A DNA stretch of 20,224 bases from a virus. Made by a program: the position numbers and the translations under genes. The notes beneath the pieces are model-generated. The model was given only the letters and a program-made list of their open reading frames with translations. It did not search any database and was not told the origin of the DNA. The first letter of the stretch is position 1. Each line of letters starts with the position of its first letter. Of the stretch, positions 1 to 5,842 are shown piece after piece. The stretch lies in the IMG/VR virus record IMGVR_UViG_3300027741_000326, positions 1 through 20,224 of that record; one strand, written 5' to 3'.

Positions 1-21
1 CAATTCAGCAACAGTCATCAT
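1..21 (-). CDS. Start of a minus-strand gene cut by the window edge
   Basis: Only seven codons are visible (MMTVAEL). They follow a purine-rich ribosome site (GAAAGGGAAA) and a good promoter at 43-71. Nothing can be said about function. The ATG at 18 is an equally possible start. Confidence 0.5.
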
Positions 22-42
22 TTTCCCTTTCGTGTTGCTAGT

Positions 43-71
43 ATCTTACACTACTATTATCGACAAGTCAA
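43..71 (-). promoter_or_regulatory. Promoter TTGACT-17-TAAGAT
   Basis: The -35 is at 66-71 and the -10 at 43-48, with a 17-bp spacer containing GTCGATAATAGTAG. It drives the gene that leaves the window on the left. Confidence 0.75.
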
Positions 72-99
72 GAGGAAATCTTGAAAAAATCTTTTTAAA

Positions 100-181
100 C
101 GCAAAGTCTTTAGCAGCAAGGACTTACGGCGAACGCGGCCCGCCCGGCTTTCCCTAAGTCCTTATCCTGTCATGAGTTACC
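100..181 (-). repeat. Four-arm GC-core element, copy 1
   Basis: The two inner arms are a perfect 9-bp inverted repeat, AAGGACTTA and TAAGTCCTT, around the core CGCGGCCCGCCCGG. The zinc-ribbon gene at 170-295 ends inside the right arm. An A/T-rich run follows on the promoter side. Confidence 0.85.
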
Positions 182-295
182 AATAAACCACCAATGACAC
201 TGCTGGCAAAACTTCCAGATAACCCCATTATTATCATATCTCCATACCAGAGTATCACACTCTCCACATGGACAAATATCGCTAAGAATTTTCAA
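170..295 (-). CDS. 41-aa zinc-ribbon protein, TTG start
   Basis: This very small protein carries CPCGEC near residues 8-13 and CQQC at 30-33, the knuckle spacing of a zinc ribbon with a Trp-rich tail. Such proteins usually bind nucleic acid or brace a partner; the function here is unknown. The TTG start at 295 is chosen because GGAG lies 7 nt upstream and no ATG fits. It overlaps the end of the gene at 282-494, so it is probably translationally coupled as last gene of its operon. The stop falls inside repeat copy 1. Confidence 0.65.
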   Translation of the reverse strand: MKILSDICPCGECDTLVWRYDNNGVIWKFCQQCHWWFIGNS

Positions 296-494
296 GCACT
301 AGCTCCACGTATTTGTTTACCAATTCCGTCACCGATACCTCATGTAAACCAATCAACTCCTTAGCTTTGCTCACATTATGCTTATTTGCAGCAGCCATAC
401 GAGAGTTAAAAAAGTTGATAAGATACATCATAGCCTGCTCACGATTCATGTTGCAGGCTTCCACAGTATTCAAGTCTCTAAAGCTTTTAGCCAT
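282..494 (-). CDS. 70-aa hypothetical protein
   Basis: I do not recognise this family. It is a mixed, probably helical protein containing NREQAMMYLINFFNSR and ending VELVLENS. The start at 494 is preferred over the longer frame beginning at 536 because GAGGAG sits 6 nt upstream and the upstream gene's stop lies just before it. It is the fifth gene of the operon driven from 1245-1273. Confidence 0.75.
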   Translation of the reverse strand: MAKSFRDLNTVEACNMNREQAMMYLINFFNSRMAAANKHNVSKAKELIGLHEVSVTELVNKYVELVLENS

Positions 495-496
495 CT

Positions 497-814
497 TTAC
501 TCCTCGTAGAATCCCATACGACCTTCGGTAGTCCACACTTCTTTACCATTAACGGTAATCAGTCTAGGATAATCGTCGGGATAGTCTTTACTAGGCTTTT
601 CCGGCCTATCCATCTTACCATCATCTAACATCCACCACGGAGCATCCATGCGATCAACCAAGCCGGGAGACTCATGGCAAATCATAAGATGTGGACTCAC
701 CATGTCATGTGGAGCATATCGATACTCTCCACACCACACACCGATATACTCACCATAATACCAGATACCCTGACCATCTTCTGGCTGTCGTTCAAAAAAA
801 CTAATCCATTCCAT
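497..814 (-). CDS. 105-aa DUF551-like phage protein
   Basis: The protein opens EWISFFERQPEDG and later has a PWWM motif followed by a Pro/Asp-rich stretch. This recalls DUF551-type small phage proteins, which begin WIS...R.P and end near a W-M-P motif. Function is unknown even within that family. Its ATG overlaps the TAA of the upstream gene (TAATG), indicating coupled translation. The match is from memory of the motif, not an alignment. Confidence 0.75.
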   Translation of the reverse strand: MEWISFFERQPEDGQGIWYYGEYIGVWCGEYRYAPHDMVSPHLMICHESPGLVDRMDAPWWMLDDGKMDRPEKPSKDYPDDYPRLITVNGKEVWTTEGRMGFYEE

Positions 815-939
815 TATTTAGTTACCTCAATATGCCACTTTGTTCCACGGAGTTCGGCAGTAACACTCATGCCCAACTTAACCAGTTCAGCCACAATTTC
901 GGCCAACCGCTCAATCTCATTAATATTTAAATAGATCAT
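814..939 (-). CDS. 41-aa hypothetical protein
   Basis: A short frame (MIYLNINEIERLAEIVAEL... to HIEVTK) with a strong GGAGG site 7 nt before the ATG. It ends in TAATG, sharing bases with the next start. The first 23 residues look amphipathic-helical and the rest beta-like. No family recognised; support comes from ribosome site, spacing and coupling. Confidence 0.7.
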   Translation of the reverse strand: MIYLNINEIERLAEIVAELVKLGMSVTAELRGTKWHIEVTK

Positions 940-1000
940 TACCAACCCTCCGGCATAGGAATCTCTTGGAAGCTAGTATATCTGGTGTGACATTCAACAT
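920..1000 (-). CDS. Possible 26-aa peptide
   Basis: ATG at 1000 follows GAGGAG at good spacing and reads MLNVTPDILASKR to LFKY, overlapping the next start out of frame. The ribosome site is real, but the overlap is larger than elsewhere in this operon, so it may be a leader peptide or nothing. Confidence 0.3.
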   Translation of the reverse strand: MLNVTPDILASKRFLCRRVGNDLFKY

Positions 1001-1023
1001 GACATTCTCCTCTTATAAAATTA

Positions 1024-1218
1024 TTATTTGGATATCTCAATATCCTTCGTAGGAAACCAACCTCGCCAACTATCATTCAAATTTTCTACCATAATAGCAA
1101 GCTCACCATGCCAGCAAACCACACTACGCTCTTCCTGAACCACAATAAATTCACCCGGATGCAGCTTAAGACGTTCTTTCGTCCATTTCCGTGCATTCTG
1201 TTTTGCAGTAATTTTCAT
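1024..1218 (-). CDS. 64-aa hypothetical protein
   Basis: First gene of a five- to six-gene operon running down to position 170. It is Lys/Arg-rich at the N terminus (MKITAKQNARKWTKERLK) and then beta-rich with several Trp (CWHGELAIMV, WRGWFPT). No family recognised. AAGGA lies upstream and the promoter at 1245-1273 places the RNA start about 20 nt before the ATG. Confidence 0.75.
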   Translation of the reverse strand: MKITAKQNARKWTKERLKLHPGEFIVVQEERSVVCWHGELAIMVENLNDSWRGWFPTKDIEISK

Positions 1219-1244
1219 AAGTGTAGATTTCCTTGCGTCAAGCC

Positions 1245-1273
1245 ATTCTACACTACTATTATCGACCTGTCAA
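1245..1273 (-). promoter_or_regulatory. Promoter TTGACA-17-TAGAAT
   Basis: -35 at 1268-1273 and -10 at 1245-1250. The spacer GGTCGATAATAGTAGTG carries the GNCGATA word. It drives the operon 1218 to 170. Confidence 0.85.
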
Positions 1274-1301
1274 TGGAGTTTTCTTTAGAGAATTCTTTTT
1301 T

Positions 1302-1385
1302 GACGTAAAGCATTGAGAGATAAGGAGTTAGAACAAACCCGGCCGCCCCAACTTGACGTAAGTCGTTACCAGCGGATCATTTACG
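1302..1385 (-). repeat. Four-arm GC-core element, copy 2
   Basis: Arms TGACGTAAAG, AAGGAGTTAG, GACGTAAGTCGTTACC and CATTTACG surround the core CCCGGCCGCCCC. This copy follows the structured RNA rather than a protein gene, so the element is a feature of unit ends, not of stop codons. Confidence 0.75.
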
Positions 1386-1970
1386 CCCCGATCCTATAAC
1401 CCACCAATACTCCGATATTATGAACCCTTGGAGCAAGGTAAAAACTGGTGGAAACCGTCCACGGAAATCCTCCCTGCAAAGCGATTGTCTGCTAGCAACA
1501 GATCGCTCTGGTCTGGCTCTTGGGAACGGTTACTGATTGTTCGGTATCCGGCTGTTATTTCAGCGATCCTACCCGATGAAGGATAAGACACGGCTTTAGC
1601 ACCATGGTGTTAATTCACTCCATTACCCGATGAAGGATAATACCGGATTGTATTGTCAATGTGGTGGGATTTTACCCACACTGCCCTATGGCGGTCTAAC
1701 GGACGGTTGTGGTAGTACTCCCGCCAACCGTTGGCTGCTTAACGCTTAACCTACACATTGTATTAGAGCGTGGCAGAGGAATCGCACCCCTATAGATTAG
1801 TATCGGTTCCCAGTGCATAACCAGCACAGCCGTCCCCAATAGGTTATCTAATCTAGTCGCTAGACCCACGCATGATTGTATTGTAAAGCAAATAGGGTTG
1901 AGCCATACTCGACAGCCATTTAACCGTGGCTCCTTTGATATCATTCTGCCAGCGGCCCTCATCTGCTTAT
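1386..1970 (-). ncRNA. Large structured noncoding RNA candidate (about 585 nt)
   Basis: The region has its own promoter (1977-2005), and repeat copy 2 marks its end. Perfect inverted repeats close successive domains: 1900-1905 with 1927-1932; 1768-1773 with 1866-1871; 1793-1800 with 1848-1855, stacked on 1817-1822 with 1842-1847; 1657-1663 with 1754-1760; 1542-1547 with 1640-1645; and 1480-1485 with 1502-1507. Small hairpins sit at 1775-1791, 1664-1679, 1448-1462 and 1426-1438. A 17-nt direct repeat occurs at 1570-1586 and 1624-1640. The one long frame here (1998 to 1696) begins at a GTG inside the promoter, upstream of the expected RNA start, so it is not a gene. Size and phage setting resemble ROOL or GOLLD RNAs; identity is unproven. 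A new class, or a divergent known one, is equally possible. Confidence 0.65.
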
Positions 1971-1976
1971 GTGCTA

Positions 1977-2005
1977 AGTATACATCTATTATCGTCACTT
2001 GTCAA
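1977..2005 (-). promoter_or_regulatory. Promoter TTGACA-17-TATACT of the structured RNA
   Basis: -35 at 2000-2005 and -10 at 1977-1982. The spacer contains GACGATAATAGATG. The RNA start is expected near 1970. It is among the strongest promoters in the window. Confidence 0.85.
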
Positions 2006-2042
2006 GAGGTTTCTATAGGAATTCCAAAAATTTTTTAGAGTT

Positions 2043-2128
2043 GATGTAACCCTATGATACACAAGCACTTACGTCAAAGTCGGCCGGCCCGCCCTATCCC
2101 TAAGTTCTTTAAGGATAAGGACTTACGA
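2043..2128 (-). repeat. Four-arm GC-core element, copy 3
   Basis: Inner arms AAGCACTTACG and TAAGTTCTT flank the core CGGCCGGCCCGCCC. The outer right arm AAGGACTTACG abuts the stop of the gene at 2129-2332. Confidence 0.85.
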
Positions 2129-2332
2129 TTAGTTGTTACTAGCCCCAATAGACTCACGAACCCTAACCACCCCATCTCTTTCAGCAATCTCAAGAGCCTT
2201 ACAAAAGAACTCAAAGAAAATATCCAGTTCTTGGCGCATAGACTTCTCATCAACAGTAGCAGCGGTCAGCAAACGAGTAGCAAAATCAGCCACACACTCA
2301 CAAACAGCGTCTCGTTCGTCACTCGTCAACAT
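2129..2332 (-). CDS. 67-aa hypothetical protein
   Basis: Single-gene unit. The sequence (MLTSDERDAVCECVADFATRL then ELDIFFEFFCKALEIAERDG) looks all-helical and acidic. No family recognised. AAAGGGATAG precedes the ATG, and the promoter at 2353-2381 is about 20 nt upstream. The stop touches repeat copy 3. Confidence 0.75.
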   Translation of the reverse strand: MLTSDERDAVCECVADFATRLLTAATVDEKSMRQELDIFFEFFCKALEIAERDGVVRVRESIGASNN

Positions 2333-2352
2333 AATTCTATCCCTTTCTGCCC

Positions 2353-2381
2353 AATATACTCTATTAAAGACTCTTTGTCAA
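2353..2381 (-). promoter_or_regulatory. Promoter TTGACA-17-TATATT
   Basis: -35 at 2376-2381, -10 at 2353-2358. This is one of three promoters without a GNCGATA word. Just upstream on the transcribed strand is a small GGCTG...CAGCC hairpin after the gene at 2429-2578. Confidence 0.8.
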
Positions 2382-2428
2382 GCCCCGACTACTGGCTGAC
2401 TATACCCATCCAGCCCAAATCCGTAGGA

Positions 2429-2578
2429 TTAGGCAGGACAACTATTGGAAATTCGCTCAAGTAGCAAATTCTTCCCATACAACTTCTCTGCCTGACACAA
2501 GGCATGGTAGGTACTGTACGCTTCAATATAGCCTACAACCTTATTGCCTTTCATCACCATATAAGTATCAGTATTCAT
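2429..2578 (-). CDS. 49-aa hypothetical protein
   Basis: ATG at 2578 overlaps the TGA of the preceding gene (TGATG), with GAGGAGG just upstream, so coupled translation is clear. The protein reads MNTDTYMVMKGNKVVGYIEAY and then a helical AEKLYGKNLLLER. It resembles a small beta-beta-alpha domain, but no family is recognised. Confidence 0.75.
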   Translation of the reverse strand: MNTDTYMVMKGNKVVGYIEAYSTYHALCQAEKLYGKNLLLERISNSCPA

Positions 2579-2859
2579 CACTCATCCTCCTCTTGTGTTC
2601 CTGCGAACATGGTTTCCCAAGCCTGAGCGTCGATTCCTGTCATCAGAATTTCACGCTCATCAGCATTGAGATAGGGGAAACAATTTTGAATCAACTCTCC
2701 GTTGACCCAACGCTGGGCATCTTCAAGCTTGGTGACGATACTAAACTGACTACCGCTAGTGGACAACCCACTGAACTCGATCATATCCACATCATTTACT
2801 GTGGTGATCGTGCGAGTTGTACGATCCGACAAAGCATACGGCTTATTGAACATGAACAT
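2578..2859 (-). CDS. 93-aa conserved phage-type hypothetical protein
   Basis: The C-terminal half contains WVNGELIQNCFPYLNADEREILMTGI, a pattern (W-x-G-x-x-I-Q-x-x-x-P-Y-L-x-x-x-x-R-E) I recall from small proteins in phages and their hosts; its function is unknown. The N-terminal half is Thr/Ser-rich and the tail acidic. AAGGAG lies upstream of the ATG, and the promoter at 2885-2913 gives a short leader. First of a two-gene unit. Confidence 0.8.
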   Translation of the reverse strand: MFMFNKPYALSDRTTRTITTVNDVDMIEFSGLSTSGSQFSIVTKLEDAQRWVNGELIQNCFPYLNADEREILMTGIDAQAWETMFAGTQEEDE

Positions 2860-2884
2860 CTGTTTTCTCCTTTTGATTCCCTGT

Positions 2885-2913
2885 ATTCTACACTACTATT
2901 ATCGGCTTGTCAA
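2885..2913 (-). promoter_or_regulatory. Promoter TTGACA-17-TAGAAT
   Basis: -35 at 2908-2913, -10 at 2885-2890. The spacer AGCCGATAATAGTAGTG is nearly identical to that of the promoter at 1245-1273. Confidence 0.85.
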
Positions 2914-2940
2914 GAGAAAAAACTTGAGCAAAAAAAGATT

Positions 2941-3025
2941 GTCGTAAAGTGTTGGGGCGTAAAGACTTACGACTCGCGGGGCGGGCCGACCTCGCCCTAA
3001 GTCCTTTGGTGTCAAAGGGTTAGGG
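2941..3025 (-). repeat. Four-arm GC-core element, copy 4
   Basis: Arms TCGTAAAGTG, AAAGACTTACG, CCCTAAGTCCTTT and CAAAGGGTTAG; core CGCGGGGCGGGCCG. Seven T follow on the transcribed strand after the last arm. Confidence 0.85.
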
Positions 3026-3058
3026 GTTGGTCAGTTAGTAGGCAGAGACTGCTAGTTT

Positions 3059-3463
3059 TTAGAACAGGTTAGCAAACCCGCTCTTGAACAAAGCACCGGC
3101 CAGCAAAGGCTTTCGGCACTTGGTCACTCGCTCTGCATAGAAATTACGCACCTTACCATCCGCAGTTCGACACGTTACCAGATTGGTAGTACGCACAAAC
3201 TCAGGATCATTGATACGATATCGGCTCTTTCGATTCAGTCTCTTAATCTGGTCAGCAGTCAGCGTCTGCTTGCCGATCACCTTGGCAAGAAAACGCTCAT
3301 GCGTTCCATGCAAAGGCTGCTCGTAAACAAAGTTGAAAACCTGACCCTCTTGGGCATTCGCCAAGCTAGCCTTCGATCCACCATAGACCGAATAGAAGAC
3401 GAAACCCACAACAGCAGCGGCAACAGCCGACAGAATCGAACCAAACAAAATCACATCGTTCAT
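3059..3463 (-). CDS. 134-aa membrane-anchored hypothetical protein
   Basis: Residues 4-27 (VILFGSILSAVAAAVVGFVFY) form one membrane helix, followed by a soluble domain with the pattern PLHGTHERFLAKV...RLNRKSRYRINDPEF and NLVTCRTADGKVRNFYAER. I take the latter as a conserved phage-type domain of unknown function. The start at 3463 is preferred over the longer frame at 3502, because 3502 coincides with the expected RNA start and AAAGGG stands before 3463. The protein probably faces its soluble domain into the cytoplasm or envelope; orientation is not determined. Confidence 0.75.
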   Translation of the reverse strand: MNDVILFGSILSAVAAAVVGFVFYSVYGGSKASLANAQEGQVFNFVYEQPLHGTHERFLAKVIGKQTLTADQIKRLNRKSRYRINDPEFVRTTNLVTCRTADGKVRNFYAERVTKCRKPLLAGALFKSGFANLF

Positions 3464-3508
3464 AGAAACCCTTTCAAATTGAAAACCGATCACAACTTCC
3501 ATACGCCA

Positions 3509-3537
3509 AGTCTACACTAATTATCGTCATTTGTCAA
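3509..3537 (-). promoter_or_regulatory. Promoter TTGACA-17-TAGACT
   Basis: -35 at 3532-3537, -10 at 3509-3514. The spacer holds GACGATAATTAG. There is no GC-core element between this promoter and the upstream gene. Confidence 0.8.
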
Positions 3538-3562
3538 GCGGGAACTTTAGAAAAATTTTGGT

Positions 3563-3769
3563 TCACCACCCATTACGGCGACACTCTTCATTCCAAGCGT
3601 CTACCTCTGCTTTTTGCTTACGGGTAACTGCCGGACCCTCGCCCGTCAAGTAAGCGTCACGAGCGGCATCATAGCCGTCATCACTATCTTCCATTGGCTC
3701 GCAATGTTCCTTGCATCGAGTGCAAATATCACCACGATAAATCAGAACTCCACAGCAATCGCTCAACAT
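3563..3769 (-). CDS. 68-aa zinc-ribbon-like protein
   Basis: MLSDCCGVLIYRGDICTRCK then EHCEP: Cys pairs at residues 5-6 and 16/19 plus C23 form a compact zinc site, followed by an acidic Asp-rich linker and a basic tail. The same Cys plan occurs in the gene at 9948-10097, so the two are probably paralogs. Function unknown. Single-gene unit with its own promoter (3797-3825) and no terminating repeat. Confidence 0.8.
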   Translation of the reverse strand: MLSDCCGVLIYRGDICTRCKEHCEPMEDSDDGYDAARDAYLTGEGPAVTRKQKAEVDAWNEECRRNGW

Positions 3770-3796
3770 ACTTCACTCTCTTTCTTGTATACCATC

Positions 3797-3825
3797 ATTC
3801 TACCATATATTATCGGCAAAATCAA
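3797..3825 (-). promoter_or_regulatory. Promoter TTGATT-17-TAGAAT
   Basis: -35 at 3820-3825, -10 at 3797-3802. The spacer has GCCGATAATATATGG. Confidence 0.7.
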
Positions 3826-3836
3826 GGGGCAAACTT

Positions 3837-3861
3837 GAATCTTACGGAATTGTAAGGATTC
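3837..3861 (-). repeat. CTTAC-GTAAG hairpin, copy 1
   Basis: GAATCTTAC and GTAAGGATTC pair with one bulge around GGAATT. It sits between the GC-core element and the promoter. Confidence 0.6.
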
Positions 3862-3946
3862 TCGTAAAGTGTTGGTAGATAAGGACTTACGACGAACCCG
3901 GCCCGCCCCGTCGGCCCTAAGTGCTTGAACACAAAGGGTTTACGAC
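3862..3946 (-). repeat. Four-arm GC-core element, copy 5
   Basis: Arms TCGTAAAGTG, AAGGACTTACG, CCCTAAGTGCTT and AAAGGGTTTACG; core CCCGGCCCGCCCC. It starts about 10 nt after the stop of the gene at 3957-4187. Confidence 0.85.
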
Positions 3947-3956
3947 GAGGGAGAGT

Positions 3957-4187
3957 TTACTCAAAATCAACAAAGATGATCTGAGCATAGCCGCGAGGCT
4001 TAACGGTATAACCGTCGCCATAGTCAAGGGTATCAGCCTTAACCGCAGTCATACCAGCAAGAGCCTTAGCCTTACGAATAACGCTACGCTGAGAAGCATT
4101 CTTCTTGGGGATAAACTCATAACGATTCACCCAACCATAGTTAGCTTCACCGCCATAAGTATCAGTATGGGTAACAACGCACTTCAT
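3957..4187 (-). CDS. 76-aa conserved phage-type hypothetical protein
   Basis: Last of a five-gene operon. The sequence has NYGWVNRYEF, a basic helix SQRSVIRKAKALAGMTAVK, and YTVKPRGYAQIIFVDFE. I recall a similar W-V-x-R...R-A-K-x-L...G-D pattern in small phage proteins of unknown role. Its ATG overlaps the upstream TGA (ATGA). Confidence 0.8.
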   Translation of the reverse strand: MKCVVTHTDTYGGEANYGWVNRYEFIPKKNASQRSVIRKAKALAGMTAVKADTLDYGDGYTVKPRGYAQIIFVDFE

Positions 4188-4321
4188 TTTGCCAATTCCT
4201 TTGCTTTCAGGGTTTCCAGATACAACTTTTCCAACAGATTCACGCGAGCAATCGCACGATTAGCTTCACGTTCCATAAGCATAACAGCTTTCTGGTGATT
4301 TGTCAATGGTCTCTTTTTCAT
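4184..4321 (-). CDS. 45-aa helical hypothetical protein
   Basis: A basic, all-helical protein (MKKRPLTNHQKAVMLMEREA then RVNLLEKLYLETLKAKELAK), with a possible coiled coil over residues 12-44. GGAG lies 6 nt before the ATG, and ATGA overlap couples it to the next gene. No family recognised. Confidence 0.75.
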   Translation of the reverse strand: MKKRPLTNHQKAVMLMEREANRAIARVNLLEKLYLETLKAKELAK

Positions 4322-4322
4322 T

Positions 4323-4478
4323 TCAATCTCCATAAGTATCAGAATCGTTCATGTAAATCAATCGAGCAACTCGGTTAGAACAATTATGTTCCTTATCCCA
4401 ACCGTTTTCGATTTCTGGAGACTTATCGGACAATCCAACAGAACGACGATACTCAATCCACTTTTCTTCGTTTGTCAT
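4323..4478 (-). CDS. 51-aa hypothetical protein
   Basis: MTNEEKWIEYRRSVGLSDKS followed by an acidic stretch with one Cys and a helix RVARLIYMNDSD. It starts in an ATGA overlap with the gene at 4475-4627 and ends 1 nt before the next start. Support comes from tight operon packing and the purine-rich site before the ATG. Confidence 0.7.
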   Translation of the reverse strand: MTNEEKWIEYRRSVGLSDKSPEIENGWDKEHNCSNRVARLIYMNDSDTYGD

Positions 4479-4627
4479 TTCTTTTCTTCTTCTTTCTTCA
4501 ACGGGCCACGATAGCCTCTGAACCTTCTCAACTCACCATAGTAGTTACGGCTAGCAGAACCATATGGGGTTTTTCGACGCTTGGTGGTTCTACATGGTTC
4601 AATCGGTTTGATTTCTTCATTATCCAT
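4475..4627 (-). CDS. 50-aa basic hypothetical protein
   Basis: Strongly basic in the middle and at the end (RTTKRRKTPYG, ELRRFRGYRG, LKKEEEKK), which suggests nucleic-acid or ribosome contact; this is inference only. The upstream gene's end supplies GAGGAAT, and the ATG at 4627 follows its TAA directly. Confidence 0.7.
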   Translation of the reverse strand: MDNEEIKPIEPCRTTKRRKTPYGSASRNYYGELRRFRGYRGPLKKEEEKK

Positions 4628-4629
4628 TT

Positions 4630-4818
4630 TTATTCCTCGATTTCACTCACATAACACTCACAACCAAACTCATAGCCAGCCTTACGCTTGGCTTCACTTT
4701 CGCTACGACAATCAATAACCATTCCAAGGTGCTTGTTGTCGCTCTTGCGATAGACCACATACATTCCCGTATCATGACGATTATACGGATTAAAACGACC
4801 TTCGTAATACCTACTCAT
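4630..4818 (-). CDS. 62-aa hypothetical protein
   Basis: First gene of the five-gene operon. MSRYYEGRFNPYNRHDTGMY then strand-like YVVYRKSDNKHLGMVIDCRS and a helix SEAKRKAGYEFG, with two late Cys. The leader carries the purine-rich word GAAAGAGAGA seen in many units. No family recognised. Confidence 0.75.
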   Translation of the reverse strand: MSRYYEGRFNPYNRHDTGMYVVYRKSDNKHLGMVIDCRSESEAKRKAGYEFGCECYVSEIEE

Positions 4819-4853
4819 TCTTCACTCTCTCTTTCTCTATCTCTTATATCGAC

Positions 4854-4882
4854 ATTTTAGCAGATAAAACTTTAGTTGTCAA
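4854..4882 (-). promoter_or_regulatory. Promoter TTGACA-17-TAAAAT
   Basis: -35 at 4877-4882, -10 at 4854-4859. Here GTCGATA lies just downstream of the -10 rather than in the spacer. Confidence 0.8.
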
Positions 4883-4893
4883 ACGGAAAGTTT

Positions 4894-4911
4894 CCTTGCA
4901 ATTTCGTAAGG
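4894..4911 (-). repeat. CTTAC-GTAAG hairpin, copy 2
   Basis: CCTTGC and GTAAGG pair, with one wobble, around AATTTC, between copy 6 of the GC-core element and the promoter. Confidence 0.6.
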
Positions 4912-4914
4912 TTC

Positions 4915-5000
4915 TCGTAAAGTGTTGCAGCATAAAGACTTACGTCAAATATGGCCCGCCCCGCCAGCCCTAAGTGCTTATGCACAAAGGGTTTATGGCG
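4915..5000 (-). repeat. Four-arm GC-core element, copy 6
   Basis: Arms TCGTAAAGTG, GCATAAAGACTTACG, CCCTAAGTGCTTATGC and AAAGGGTTTATG; core GGCCCGCCCCGCC. The inner arms are extended by GCATAA/TTATGC, giving a longer stem than in other copies. Confidence 0.85.
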
Positions 5001-5005
5001 AGTGT

Positions 5006-5404
5006 TTAGAATTTTCCTCCAAAATCTGGACTTATCCCAAGTTGCTGCTGAACATCCTCATCGTCCAGAATATCTTGGTCAATCATAAAATCCATATCAT
5101 TAAAGAACATTTCGATTTCTGGCTGTCCATCATGGGCCATAATAGATGTAAAATCATAGATCATAAAGTAAGCCGTAGCTTGAACCCATGATTCCACAAG
5201 CCCCGAATGTAGCTCAATAGTATCTCGATTAGTATAAACATACTCTATCGCAGAACACTTAGTATTATCATCCATCTCATCCCACACGGGAATTTCTTGA
5301 TTGTGCTTGTTCAGTTCTTCATCCAGCACACCATCTTCACGCCACTGTACATAGTTTTCATATGTAGCTTCAATCATACCCGTTGCAATCTTTCGATACT
5401 GCAT
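5006..5404 (-). CDS. 132-aa acidic hypothetical protein
   Basis: Mostly helical and acidic (TYENYVQWREDGVLDEELNK, then SWVQATAYFMIYDFTS, then DILDDEDVQQQLGISPDFG). No family recognised. The ATG at 5404 follows AAAGGAAAAGG. It is the last gene of a four-gene operon, and its TAA lies 5 nt before repeat copy 6. Confidence 0.75.
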   Translation of the reverse strand: MQYRKIATGMIEATYENYVQWREDGVLDEELNKHNQEIPVWDEMDDNTKCSAIEYVYTNRDTIELHSGLVESWVQATAYFMIYDFTSIMAHDGQPEIEMFFNDMDFMIDQDILDDEDVQQQLGISPDFGGKF

Positions 5405-5421
5405 TGTCCTTTTCCTTTCAA

Positions 5422-5766
5422 TTAGTCGTTATAGGGATCGTCTTCATTATAGTCAACAAATCCCACAGCCTCATCGGCGTGGAAATCTTCCTGATAGTCT
5501 AAATCTTCCCCGTAATAGCCGTAATCTTCGTCGGTTCCATGTCCTGCGGAAGCCAACGCAGATTCAGCATCACCATCCATACTATCATCAAACGAATCAT
5601 TCTCAAATTCTCCAACGGTATCATCTTCCTCAAAATCATCAAAATGATTCTTTCGATTATCTTCGTCGTGGAAATCATTGTGATCATCATAGTTCTCATC
5701 TTCGATCATCATATCATCATCCTCATAAGAGTTATCGGGATCAAACAATGGATCAGGGTGGCTCAT
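5422..5766 (-). CDS. 114-aa Asp/Glu-rich protein
   Basis: Extremely acidic throughout (EDDDMMIEDENYDDHNDFHDE, FDDFEEDD), with many Tyr and Phe and hardly any Lys or Arg. Probably disordered. DNA-mimic or chaperone-like roles are known for such compositions, but nothing in the sequence proves either. AAGGAC stands before the ATG at 5766, 4 nt after the stop of the 23-aa peptide gene. Confidence 0.75.
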   Translation of the reverse strand: MSHPDPLFDPDNSYEDDDMMIEDENYDDHNDFHDEDNRKNHFDDFEEDDTVGEFENDSFDDSMDGDAESALASAGHGTDEDYGYYGEDLDYQEDFHADEAVGFVDYNEDDPYND

Positions 5767-5770
5767 GATA

Positions 5771-5842
5771 TTAGTCCTTCACGATGGTGATAGTATAAAA
5801 CAAACCGATATAACCCACAACAAAAGCAATTGCACTAAGCAT
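5771..5842 (-). CDS. 23-aa single-helix membrane peptide
   Basis: MLSAIAFVVGYIGLFYTITI plus VKD: one membrane helix and little else. GAGGAG lies 7 nt before the ATG, which overlaps the end of the upstream gene. The next gene starts 4 nt after the stop. Those three facts make a translated microprotein likely. Role unknown. Confidence 0.65.
   Translation of the reverse strand: MLSAIAFVVGYIGLFYTITIVKD

Noticed and set aside
1840-1870. Group I intron core (GCGACTAGA resembles the R element)
   Set aside because: No matching P, Q and S elements and no interrupted gene on either side.
1768-1871. An ordinary tRNA gene
   Set aside because: No anticodon arm of normal size, no D-arm, a mismatch at acceptor pair 7 and no CCA; only T-arm-like geometry is present.
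1696-1998. 100-codon minus-strand frame across the structured RNA
   Set aside because: It begins with GTG inside the promoter spacer, upstream of the expected RNA start, and crosses several perfect stems. The product has no family-like pattern.
2054-2464. Plus-strand frame of 136 codons
   Set aside because: Lies opposite supported minus-strand genes, an element and promoters; no ribosome site; low-complexity Ser/Leu/Lys product.
5499-5699. Met/Ile-rich minus-strand frame
   Set aside because: Out-of-frame reading of the Asp/Glu-rich gene; the composition follows from its GAT/GAA codons.
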